From Proteobacteria bacterium ST_bin14 (GTDB taxonomy: Bacteria > Pseudomonadota > Alphaproteobacteria > Sphingomonadales > Sphingomonadaceae): a stretch of DNA of 64,000 bases. Positions 36,388 to 44,243 of the stretch are shown here, in pieces. Made by a program: the position numbers and the translations under genes. Under the pieces are notes generated by a model. It made no database searches. It worked only from the letters and a program-made list of their open reading frames with translations, and was not told the DNA's origin. Location: assembly GCA_002083655.1 (NCBI GenBank), contig MSXR01000008.1, positions 116,613 through 180,612 of the forward strand, given 5' to 3'. Positions within the stretch are counted from its first letter, which is position 1; every line of letters starts with the position of its first letter.

Positions 36388-37305
36388 TTGGTGCTGTTGC
36401 GGGCGGTGCTGACCTGTGGGGTGATGGGGCTGACCGCGTGTAGCGCGCAGCCTGACCAGGAAATCACCAAAAGCTGTCCAGCGATTCCCGGCCCCGCCAT
36501 GGTCAGCCTGCCCGGCGGCGAATTCATGATGGGCGCTGATCCGCGCTACCCGGAGGAAGGCCCGCCGCGCCGCGTAAAGGTTGGGGCCTTTGCCATCGAT
36601 GTGCATGAGGTCACGAACGATGATTTTGCACGCTTTGTCTCGGCAACGGGGTATCGCACCATGGCCGAGCGCACCCCGCCGCCGTTGCCGGGCGCGCCGC
36701 CCGACATGCTTCAGCCCGGATCAGCGGTCTTCACTGTGCCCGATGCGCAGGATGAGCGCTGGTGGCGCTGGGTGGTCGGCGCGCAGTGGCGGCATCCATC
36801 GGGTCCGGCAGAGACGATCAGCGGGCATGGCCACGATCCCGTGGTGCAGATCGCCTATGAAGACGCGCAAGCCTATGCCCGCTGGGTGGGAAAATCGCTG
36901 CCCAGCGAAGCGCAGTGGGAATATGCGGCGCGGGCCGGGCAAGCGGCGGTGCCGGAGCCGATCGATGCAGGCGGCGTGCCGCAGGCCAACTATTATCAGG
37001 GTGTATTCCCGCGCCGTGACCTGGCCCTGGACGGGTTCCAGTCGCGCGCGCCCGTGGGGTGTTTCCCGCCCAATGCATTCGGGCTGTACGACATGATTGG
37101 CAATGTTTGGGAATGGACCAGCGACGCCGCCGGGGCCGATGCGAACAGCCATGTCATCAAGGGCGGACCTTATCTGTGCGCTGCCAATTACTGCGCCCGC
37201 TATCGCCCGTCTGCGCGCCAGTTTCAGGAACGCGGGCTGGGCGCAAACCATGTCGGGTTTCGGCTGGTGCGCGCGGCCCCGCCTGCCACCGCCAGCCCAA
37301 AGTGA
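36388..37305 (+). CDS. formylglycine-generating enzyme family protein, putative lipoprotein
   Basis: The SUMF1/FGE domain converts a Cys in sulfatases to formylglycine using copper and oxygen. Here the two copper-binding cysteines are kept: YLCAANYCARYRP, C264 and C269 with the diagnostic spacing of five. Other FGE segments: SLPGGEFMMGADPRYPEEGPPR, VHEVTNDDFARFVSATGY, LPSEAQWEYAARAG, NAFGLYDMIGNVWEWTSD and NHVGFRLV. The frame extends up to 36217, but a short signal with lipobox LTAC fits a start at TTG 36388 or GTG 36391; the start is uncertain. No sulfatase gene is in the window. Confidence 0.83.
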   Translation: MVLLRAVLTCGVMGLTACSAQPDQEITKSCPAIPGPAMVSLPGGEFMMGADPRYPEEGPPRRVKVGAFAIDVHEVTNDDFARFVSATGYRTMAERTPPPLPGAPPDMLQPGSAVFTVPDAQDERWWRWVVGAQWRHPSGPAETISGHGHDPVVQIAYEDAQAYARWVGKSLPSEAQWEYAARAGQAAVPEPIDAGGVPQANYYQGVFPRRDLALDGFQSRAPVGCFPPNAFGLYDMIGNVWEWTSDAAGADANSHVIKGGPYLCAANYCARYRPSARQFQERGLGANHVGFRLVRAAPPATASPK

Positions 37306-37386
37306 TGCCAGCACCAGCGTTATTGTGGGGCGTTGGATTCTGATCCAGTGTTGCTACACCGGTCGCCAAATTGGGGGAGCGACGGC

Positions 37387-39492
37387 GTGAAGAAGATCTA
37401 TTGGGGCTTGCTGGTCGTGATCCTGGCATGTGTTGCGGCATATGCCGCGGGGGTGCGGATTGCGCCGCTGGCGCGCGATTTTGATCCTGCACCGCTGATC
37501 GCCAAAGCGAAATCCTATGATCCGCTGATCGAGCGAGACCGGTTTGGCGTGCCGCATATCTCGGGCAAGCGCGACGCTGATGTCGCATTTGGTATCGGCT
37601 ATGCTCATAGCGAGGATGATTTCGCGACCATCGTTGATGCGGTACTGACGACGCGGGGCCGTGCCGCTGAAACCAAGGGCAAGGATGCGGCAGTCGGCGA
37701 TTATCTTGTCCGGCTGTTCCGCGTTTGGGAAAAAGTGGCAGCGGGATATGAAACCCAGATCACGCCGCAAAACCGTGCCATCATCCAGGCCTATGCCGAC
37801 GGGGTGAACCTATATGCTGCGCAGCATCCCGGTCTGGTGCCCGCCGGGGTTATCCCGATATCAGGGCGAGATGTGTCTGCCGGCACGATTTTTCGCGGGC
37901 CGTTTTTCTATGGGCTCGACAAGGTTTTAAAAGGCATCACGGACAAAACCCCGGCGCGTGATGCCGGGCCGCCAAAGGGATCGAACGGCATTGCAGTCGC
38001 CCCCTCACGATCATCCGACGGCGCAACGCGGCTGCTCGTCAATTCACACCAGCCCTATGAAGGCCCTGTTGCCTGGTACGAAGCGGTGCTCGACAGTGGC
38101 GAGGGCTGGCATGTCGCGGGCGGTTTCTTCCCCGGATCGCCCTTCATGCTCCACGGCCATAACGCGCATCTTGGCTGGGCAAGCACGGTCAACAACCCCG
38201 ATCTGTCGGATGTTTATCGGCTAAAAACCGATCCCGCCAAGCCCGGCCAATATTTTTTCGACGGCAAATGGCGGGCATTTGAGAAATCGGTCGCCAGCTT
38301 TCGCGTCAAGATTTTCGGGCCAATCCTGTGGACGGTGAACCGCAATGTACTGTGGTCCGTCCACGGCCCGGTGTTCGAAACCGATCATGGCACCTTTGCG
38401 CTCAGCTATGCAGGCGAACATGAAGTGCGCCAGCCCAACCAGTATATGGCGATGAACAAGGCGCGGTCGCTGGACGAATGGCGCGCGGCAATGGCCATGC
38501 AGGCGCTGCCCAGCATCAATTTCATCTATGGCGATGAAAAGGGCAATGTCGGCTATCTGTCGAACGGCCAGTTCCCGGTGCGCAAGGACGGGTTCGATTG
38601 GAAGGGTACGCTGCCGGGGGATCGCGCTGACCTGTTATGGTCGCAGCGCGTGCCGTTTGGCCAGCTGCCGCAATTGTGGAATCCAAAATCAGGCTATGTG
38701 TTCAATTCAAACAATAATCCGCTGATCGCGAGCGACCCGGCGGATAATATCAAGCCGGAAAGCTTGGCGCATAATCTGGGCCTGCAAACCAACATGACCA
38801 ATCGCGCACACCGCGTGCTCGAAACCTATGCGCTGGACAAATCGATCACCCCTGAAGAGTTCGACGCGTATAAATATGATCTTGGCTATAGCGACCAAAG
38901 CGTGCTCGCAGGGCTGATCAAGCAGGCGCTGGCTTTTGATCCAAAGGGCAATGCAGACCTTGCCGCTGCGCAGGCGATTCTGAAAAACTGGGATCGGCGC
39001 ACCGATACCGCCAATCGTGGCACCGCGTTGGCGGTGCTGATGGGTGAGCCCATCGGCCGTGCGCTCGAAAAGCGCGAACCCGTTCCCCCGCTTCGCCCCG
39101 CGCTTGATGCCGCCATTGCGCATCTAAAGAAGCATTTCGGGCGGCTTGACCCCGAATGGGGCCAGGTTAACCGGCTGCGACGCGGCAAGCTGAACCTACC
39201 GATCGCGGGCGGACCAGATGTCTACCGTGCCGTTTACGGTGCAAAGCAGGAAGATGACGGCACGTTGACCGCGAATGGCGGCGATACGTTCGTCATGTTC
39301 GTGATCTGGGACAAGGCGGGCAAGCTGTCGTCGCGCAGCATTCACCAGTTCGGCTCGGCAACGCTTGATGCACGTTCGCCGCATTATGCCGATCAGGCGC
39401 CGCTGTTCGTGCAGATGAAAACCAAGCTGGTGCTGTTCAATCGCGCCGACTTGAAGGGCCAGATCGAGCGGGCTTATCACCCCGCGCGATAA
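37387..39492 (+). CDS. penicillin acylase family N-terminal nucleophile hydrolase
   Basis: About 701 aa from GTG 37387, which follows GGGGGAG; the frame opens at 37333. An N-terminal signal/anchor (KKIYWGLLVVILACVAAYA) directs export. The precursor would self-cleave before Ser199 in PPKG/SNGIAV, giving alpha and beta chains. The alpha chain has DRFGVPHISGKRDADVAFGIGYAHSEDDF; the beta chain has VNSHQPYEGPVAWYEA, GGFFPGSPFMLHGHN and LGWASTVNNPD. Family members hydrolyse amides such as beta-lactam side chains or acyl-homoserine lactones. The sequence does not decide which, and no quorum-sensing genes are nearby. Confidence 0.87.
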   Translation: MKKIYWGLLVVILACVAAYAAGVRIAPLARDFDPAPLIAKAKSYDPLIERDRFGVPHISGKRDADVAFGIGYAHSEDDFATIVDAVLTTRGRAAETKGKDAAVGDYLVRLFRVWEKVAAGYETQITPQNRAIIQAYADGVNLYAAQHPGLVPAGVIPISGRDVSAGTIFRGPFFYGLDKVLKGITDKTPARDAGPPKGSNGIAVAPSRSSDGATRLLVNSHQPYEGPVAWYEAVLDSGEGWHVAGGFFPGSPFMLHGHNAHLGWASTVNNPDLSDVYRLKTDPAKPGQYFFDGKWRAFEKSVASFRVKIFGPILWTVNRNVLWSVHGPVFETDHGTFALSYAGEHEVRQPNQYMAMNKARSLDEWRAAMAMQALPSINFIYGDEKGNVGYLSNGQFPVRKDGFDWKGTLPGDRADLLWSQRVPFGQLPQLWNPKSGYVFNSNNNPLIASDPADNIKPESLAHNLGLQTNMTNRAHRVLETYALDKSITPEEFDAYKYDLGYSDQSVLAGLIKQALAFDPKGNADLAAAQAILKNWDRRTDTANRGTALAVLMGEPIGRALEKREPVPPLRPALDAAIAHLKKHFGRLDPEWGQVNRLRRGKLNLPIAGGPDVYRAVYGAKQEDDGTLTANGGDTFVMFVIWDKAGKLSSRSIHQFGSATLDARSPHYADQAPLFVQMKTKLVLFNRADLKGQIERAYHPAR

Positions 39493-39518
39493 GCGCGCCG
39501 GGTGTCGATAGATGGGAC

Positions 39519-39551
39519 GGCGCACCGGCATGATAGCAGGGCGCACCGGCA
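39519..39551. repeat. direct 12-bp repeat upstream of the cyclase gene
   Basis: GGCGCACCGGCA occurs at 39519-39530 and 39540-39551, i.e. 21 bp apart (two helical turns), about 50-80 bp before the adenylate cyclase ATG. The regular spacing would suit a dimeric regulator bound on one face of the helix; untested. Confidence 0.4.
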
Positions 39552-39597
39552 GCCGATTGCTGCTATGGCGGGGACAGCGACGATAGGGGCGTAATCC

Positions 39598-41844
39598 ATG
39601 GCCGATACGGCGAGGCGGCGAGTGAAAAAGGGCAAGGGTGGTGCATTGCTGCCATCGCTTGCCGCATTGCTGATCGTTGCACTGTTGCAATTGGTTGGGG
39701 TGCCGCAGCTTGAACGGCTGGGGTTGTTGCTGTTCGACGGCTATCAACGCGCTGCCCCGCGCCGGTATGAAGAAGCGCCTGTTCGTATTGTCGATATCGA
39801 TGATGAATCGATCCGCCAGCTTGGCCAGTGGCCATGGCCGCGCACCGACATTGCCGATCTGACGCGCCGGCTCAGCGATGCGGGGGCCGCGTCCATCGCT
39901 TATGATGTTGTTTTTTCCGAACCGGATCGAACCTCCCCTGCGCGAATAGCCGCGCGGTTGCAGCGGACTAACGCCAATTCGCCCGCGCTGTCCGCATTGC
40001 GTGCATTGCCTGATAATGACGCGACGCTCGCCGCTGCCATCGCGCAATCCCCTGTCACCCTGGGCTATTTTCTGGTGCGCGACGGGCAAAGCGCGGCTGT
40101 GGAGCCCAAGGCAGGGCTGGCTATGGCGGGGGCGTCCCCCGTTGATGCCGTGCAGGCGTTTTCCGGCGCAATCGAACCGCTACCCGCGTTTCGCGCAGCG
40201 GCCGGTGGGGCGGGCTTTGTTAGCCTGAACGGCGACCGCGACGGCATTATCCGCAAAGTGCCGTTGATTGCCGCGCAAAAGGACCAGTTGCTGCCTTCGC
40301 TGTCGCTTGATGCGCTGCGCACCGCGCAGGAAGCAGGCTCCGTCATCGTCAAATCATCCAGCGCAAGTGGCGAATGGGGCGGCGGCGCGGCGCAGGTCGT
40401 ATCGCTGAAGGTGGGCGCGTTTGAGGTGCCGACCACGCCTGCAGGCGAGCTGTGGCTGTATCTTACCCCACCGCATCCAGCGCGGACAATTCCGGCGTGG
40501 AAGGTACTGACCGGGGCGCTCAGCCCGACTGAGATGCAGGCAGCGTTTAGCGGCCGGGTGGTGTTCATTGGTTCTGGCGCGGCGGGGTTGCGCGATCTGG
40601 TGTCAACGCCGCTGCGTGACCGCGAAACTGGGGTGATGGTGCATGCCCAGGCCGTCGAGCAGATGATCCTTGGCCGCTATCTGGTGCGCCCCGATTGGGC
40701 ATTGGGGCTGGAACGCAGCCTGTTGCTTGTGCTGGGGCTGATTTTGGCGCTGTTGCTGCCCCGGTTGGGGGCAATGCGCGGCGCGGTGCTGGGCGTGGTG
40801 GCTGTGGGCGGCATAATGCTGGGCAGTTGGGGGGCATTTCTGCGCTACCAATATCTGCTTGATCCGACCTATCCGGTGATCGGCCTGTTGCTGGTGTATA
40901 TCGTCGGTACGGGGGTGACCTATTACCGGGAAGAACGGCAGCGCGCCTATATCCACCGGGCGTTTGACCGGTATCTGTCGCCCGCGCTCGTCAAGCGGAT
41001 TGTCGATGATCCGGGCCAGCTCGAACTGGGCGGCGAGGTGCGCGACATGACCGTGTTGTTCTGCGATATCCGTCGCTTTTCGGCGATTTCGGAGACGATG
41101 GGGCCACAGCAGATCATCCAGTTCCTGATCGCGTTCCTGACGCCGATGTGTGACATTTTGCTCGGGCGCAAAGCGACAATCGACAAGTTCATCGGCGATG
41201 CCATTCTGGCATTCTGGAACGCACCGCTTGATGATCCTGATCAGCATGCCAATGCCGCGCGCGGCGCGCTGGAAATGGTGGCGCGGCTTGAACAGATGAA
41301 CGGCGTGATGGCCGAACAAACCGCAACACCCTGGCCCGGGCAGGTGCGTATCGGCATCGGGCTGAATGCCGGGTCGTGTTGCGTGGGCAATATGGGGTCT
41401 GCGCAGCGGCTGTCCTATTCGCTGATCGGCGACACGGTGAACCTGGCATCCCGGCTGGAGGGACTGACCAAATATTACGGCGTCCCGATCGTGATTGGAT
41501 CGGCGTTAGAGGTTCATCTGCCCGATTTTGCCACCTTGCCGCTTGACCGGGTGCGCGTGGTGGGCCGCGAGGCACCCGAGCAGATCTATGTGCTTGCGGG
41601 CAGCGAGGATATGGCGCTCGCCAGCGGATTCCGGCGGCTGGAGGACATGCACCGCGACATGTTGATCGCCTATGCCGCCCAAAACTGGACGGAGGCACGC
41701 GCGCTGATCGCCAGCGCCGCGCCCTATGCAGCGCAATTCGGCCTAACCGCGTTGCATGCGGTTTATGCTGATCGGATCACGCGGTTGGAACTCCACCCGC
41801 CCGGCGACGACTGGGATGCGATTTTCGAACCGACCGAGAAATAA
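39598..41844 (+). CDS. CHASE2-domain class III adenylate cyclase
   Basis: 748 aa. N-terminal membrane helix (about 20-40), extracytoplasmic CHASE2 sensor (45-340; RIVDIDDESIRQLGQWPWPR, a family hallmark), three membrane helices (about 360-440) and a cytosolic class III cyclase domain from about 475. Metal aspartates D490 (FCDIRRF) and D534 (GDAILAFW) are kept. K530 and D612 (LIGDTVNLASRLE) at the base-recognition positions favour ATP, so cAMP. It is convergent with the FecR and TPR/beta-barrel genes, which often accompany CHASE2 cyclases. It senses an unknown periplasmic signal. Confidence 0.93.
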   Translation: MADTARRRVKKGKGGALLPSLAALLIVALLQLVGVPQLERLGLLLFDGYQRAAPRRYEEAPVRIVDIDDESIRQLGQWPWPRTDIADLTRRLSDAGAASIAYDVVFSEPDRTSPARIAARLQRTNANSPALSALRALPDNDATLAAAIAQSPVTLGYFLVRDGQSAAVEPKAGLAMAGASPVDAVQAFSGAIEPLPAFRAAAGGAGFVSLNGDRDGIIRKVPLIAAQKDQLLPSLSLDALRTAQEAGSVIVKSSSASGEWGGGAAQVVSLKVGAFEVPTTPAGELWLYLTPPHPARTIPAWKVLTGALSPTEMQAAFSGRVVFIGSGAAGLRDLVSTPLRDRETGVMVHAQAVEQMILGRYLVRPDWALGLERSLLLVLGLILALLLPRLGAMRGAVLGVVAVGGIMLGSWGAFLRYQYLLDPTYPVIGLLLVYIVGTGVTYYREERQRAYIHRAFDRYLSPALVKRIVDDPGQLELGGEVRDMTVLFCDIRRFSAISETMGPQQIIQFLIAFLTPMCDILLGRKATIDKFIGDAILAFWNAPLDDPDQHANAARGALEMVARLEQMNGVMAEQTATPWPGQVRIGIGLNAGSCCVGNMGSAQRLSYSLIGDTVNLASRLEGLTKYYGVPIVIGSALEVHLPDFATLPLDRVRVVGREAPEQIYVLAGSEDMALASGFRRLEDMHRDMLIAYAAQNWTEARALIASAAPYAAQFGLTALHAVYADRITRLELHPPGDDWDAIFEPTEK

Positions 41845-41876
41845 ATCCTGGTTTGGTGACCGGCCTACCGCGGCAT

Positions 41877-42695
41877 TTATTGCCCGGTTGACGCGTTTCG
41901 CCCCTTTTCAAAATACTGGTCGTTCACTGGATTACGGCGCAACAGATCATTCTCATCGATTAATCCGCGGCGGCTGCCGGTGCCCAGCAATAGGCTCAGC
42001 ATCGTTGATCCCTTGTCCGACAGCAGGAACGGGCCGATTGGCGGCTGGTTGGGGCCGGGGACGAACACGGCATAACCGGGCCGTTCAACCGGCACGGTGA
42101 CGCCGCCTGCGATTACGTCGATTGCACCGGGGGTCTGGCCGTCCTTTGCAGCCGGGCCGGGGCCCCGCAGCAGGATCAACGATGCGGTTGCCGGATCGGC
42201 GGTATAGTTGCCCAGCCCCGCCTCACGCGCGGCAATCCGCACCGCATCTGCGCCCACTGCGCCTTCAACAATGGTGCCGCGCACGCCGATGGTCGCCACC
42301 GGCGTGCTGAGCGACGACTGGCCGGGATTGGCGTGAAGTGCCTTGCTCGACATGAAGCGGAAGGTGCCGCGCGCAACCGACATGCCCACCGCGCTTGCCT
42401 GGCGGCTGGGATCATAAATGAACCGGTCGACGGTGATCTGGGAATTGCTGCCCAGCGAGAATATCGTGCGATCAAGCAGCAGCACCTGCAATCGGCTGGA
42501 TCGGCCGGTGTTGATGGCATTGCCCAGCGACACGCGTTCCTTCACCACCGCACGGTGCCGCCGAGGGTTTGCCTGGGTCGTCATTGTTACATCGTTCAGC
42601 ACAGCGGCGTTGACGCCCACCGTTTGCGCGCTGGCATGGGGGCAGGCGGTTGCCGCCATCAGCCCGGCGGTAATGGCGATTAGGCGGCGGATCAT
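41877..42695 (-). CDS. FecR-domain exported protein
   Basis: 272 aa from ATG 42695 with GAGGAG upstream. The signal peptide ends near ASA. A FecR-type beta domain covers about 30-160 (VNAAVLNDVTMTT, KERVSLGNAINTGRSSRLQVLLLDRTIFSLGSNSQ, typical of the solute-binding-like fold). The C-terminal ~110 residues have no recognised domain. In iron regulation FecR is an anti-sigma partner, but exported FecR proteins without an ECF sigma, as here, are commonly found with CHASE2 cyclases. It starts 11 bp after the TPR/beta-barrel gene and is convergent with the cyclase. Confidence 0.85.
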   Translation of the reverse strand: MIRRLIAITAGLMAATACPHASAQTVGVNAAVLNDVTMTTQANPRRHRAVVKERVSLGNAINTGRSSRLQVLLLDRTIFSLGSNSQITVDRFIYDPSRQASAVGMSVARGTFRFMSSKALHANPGQSSLSTPVATIGVRGTIVEGAVGADAVRIAAREAGLGNYTADPATASLILLRGPGPAAKDGQTPGAIDVIAGGVTVPVERPGYAVFVPGPNQPPIGPFLLSDKGSTMLSLLLGTGSRRGLIDENDLLRRNPVNDQYFEKGRNASTGQ

Positions 42696-42706
42696 GGGAT
42701 CACTCC

Positions 42707-43981
42707 TCATTTGCCAAAGTTCCACACCAGCTGAAGGTCGAAACCAAAGCTGTCATAGTCACGCAGGAAGCTTGATTGGTTATACTCGCGCCGGGTGTGG
42801 CTAACCCCGCCTTCAATATCAAAACCGCTGCCAAAAAAGGGCGTGCCCAGTGCGGCGCGGGTGAAATAGCGTGTTTCCTGCCGATCGTTGAAGAACATCG
42901 CGTCGCGAAAATCGATGAACCGGATCGTGGTCGATATCAGGCCATAGCTGCCCGCCCAGCCGATCGGCTGGCGAAACCCGCTATAGGCGCGCACGCCGCG
43001 ATACCCCAGCGGCACGGCTTGCGCGGTTTTCTCTTCAAAGGCCGCACCAATCACCCATTGCCCGCGCCGCTGATCCACCGCGCGGTAATCAATCGCCAGA
43101 TCATAACGTTCGCCGTCGCGGGAAAAAAACGCGAAGGACCCGTTATAGACCTGGTGCACTGCTTCGCCGCGCAGCGTGATCCGCCCCGTGCGCCCGGTCG
43201 ACAGCCCCAATTCGGCCTGACCGCCATATTCAGTGACAAAGGGGTCGCCCTGCAGCCGGGCATGGGTGGCAACGCCGCCCAGCGCAAAGCCGATCCGCTC
43301 ACCCTGCTGGCCATAACCGACGCGGACACTGCCGATCTGGTAATCAAGGCCGGAACTGCCAAAGTTATTCTTGGTCTCACCCGCAAGCCCGGCATAGCCA
43401 TAGCCTTGGCCAATCGGCGTCCGCCCCTCTATCCGCGCGCTGCCGATGAACGCGAAATCATCGTCAGAGACGCCGGTGATGCCGGGAAAATCGAAATTGA
43501 CCGCCAGCGCCCCCAGCGCGTCGGTATCATACGCCAGGCCCAGCGCGAGCTGACCGAAAATCCCGCTGGTTGCAGCGCTTCTGGCGGCTGGACGCTCGAT
43601 TGTGCCGCACGCCTGGACGAAGCTGGCCCAATCTGCGTCGCTGATCCGCCGACCATCGACCTTGTCGAGCTCAATCCGCGCGCGCCCGACATCGTCGAGC
43701 CGGCACAATGTGGTCACGTAATAAAGCCGCACTGGCGCTGCAGACGAATCAGGCCGGGTGATCAAAGCGCGTTCCAGCGTGGCCGCTGCGCCAATCAGAT
43801 CGCCGGTGTCGGCCTGTTCGCGCGCCAGCCGAAGTGCTGCTGCCGGATCATTGGCAGTATCGATAATGGCATCCAGATCGCTGGCGATCGGGGTGTCCTG
43901 CGCCACTGCGGGCATCGCGGCGCTCGCCAGCAATGCCGCTGCAATCAGCTTGCCCGATTGCCCAAAATTCGCGCTCTTCAT
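42707..43981 (-). CDS. TPR-plus-outer-membrane-barrel protein
   Basis: 424 aa from ATG 43981 (GGGGGA 5 bp upstream); the frame extends to GTG 43993. The signal peptide ends at AVAQ. One or two TPR-like repeats lie at about 45-130 (ALRLAREQADTGDLIGAAATLERALI). The rest is rich in alternating hydrophobic/aromatic strands (YGYAGLAGETKNNFG, VRVGYGQQGERIGFALGG), as in an outer-membrane beta-barrel, and it ends in LQLVWNFGK. Operon with the FecR gene. It may be a surface sensor or export component in the CHASE2 module. No named family was recognised. Confidence 0.75.
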   Translation of the reverse strand: MKSANFGQSGKLIAAALLASAAMPAVAQDTPIASDLDAIIDTANDPAAALRLAREQADTGDLIGAAATLERALITRPDSSAAPVRLYYVTTLCRLDDVGRARIELDKVDGRRISDADWASFVQACGTIERPAARSAATSGIFGQLALGLAYDTDALGALAVNFDFPGITGVSDDDFAFIGSARIEGRTPIGQGYGYAGLAGETKNNFGSSGLDYQIGSVRVGYGQQGERIGFALGGVATHARLQGDPFVTEYGGQAELGLSTGRTGRITLRGEAVHQVYNGSFAFFSRDGERYDLAIDYRAVDQRRGQWVIGAAFEEKTAQAVPLGYRGVRAYSGFRQPIGWAGSYGLISTTIRFIDFRDAMFFNDRQETRYFTRAALGTPFFGSGFDIEGGVSHTRREYNQSSFLRDYDSFGFDLQLVWNFGK

Positions 43982-44243
43982 CTTGTCCCCCAAGAGAAAC
44001 TGTAGCGATCCATCCCCGTCATGCGGCCGGTTGCTTATTGTGGTTGCTTACTGCCCGTTCACCCACGGTCTAGCGCATTTGATGGCGCTTGTCGGCAGCG
44101 ATTTTTGGAGCGCCTGTCCCGCGCTGGCCTGCCACGCTTTGCCGATGCGCGCGGCCCCAAAAACTTGCATTCGCGGCCAAATCCTGAAAACCAAACCGGC
44201 ACCACAAGCTGCGCACCCCGCGTGGCAAAGCACGAAGCAGATC

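Noticed and set aside
42776..44005. Plus-strand ORF of 409 codons opposite the TPR/beta-barrel gene
   Set aside because: The minus-strand reading has a signal peptide, ribosome site and coherent barrel pattern; the plus-strand reading has none.
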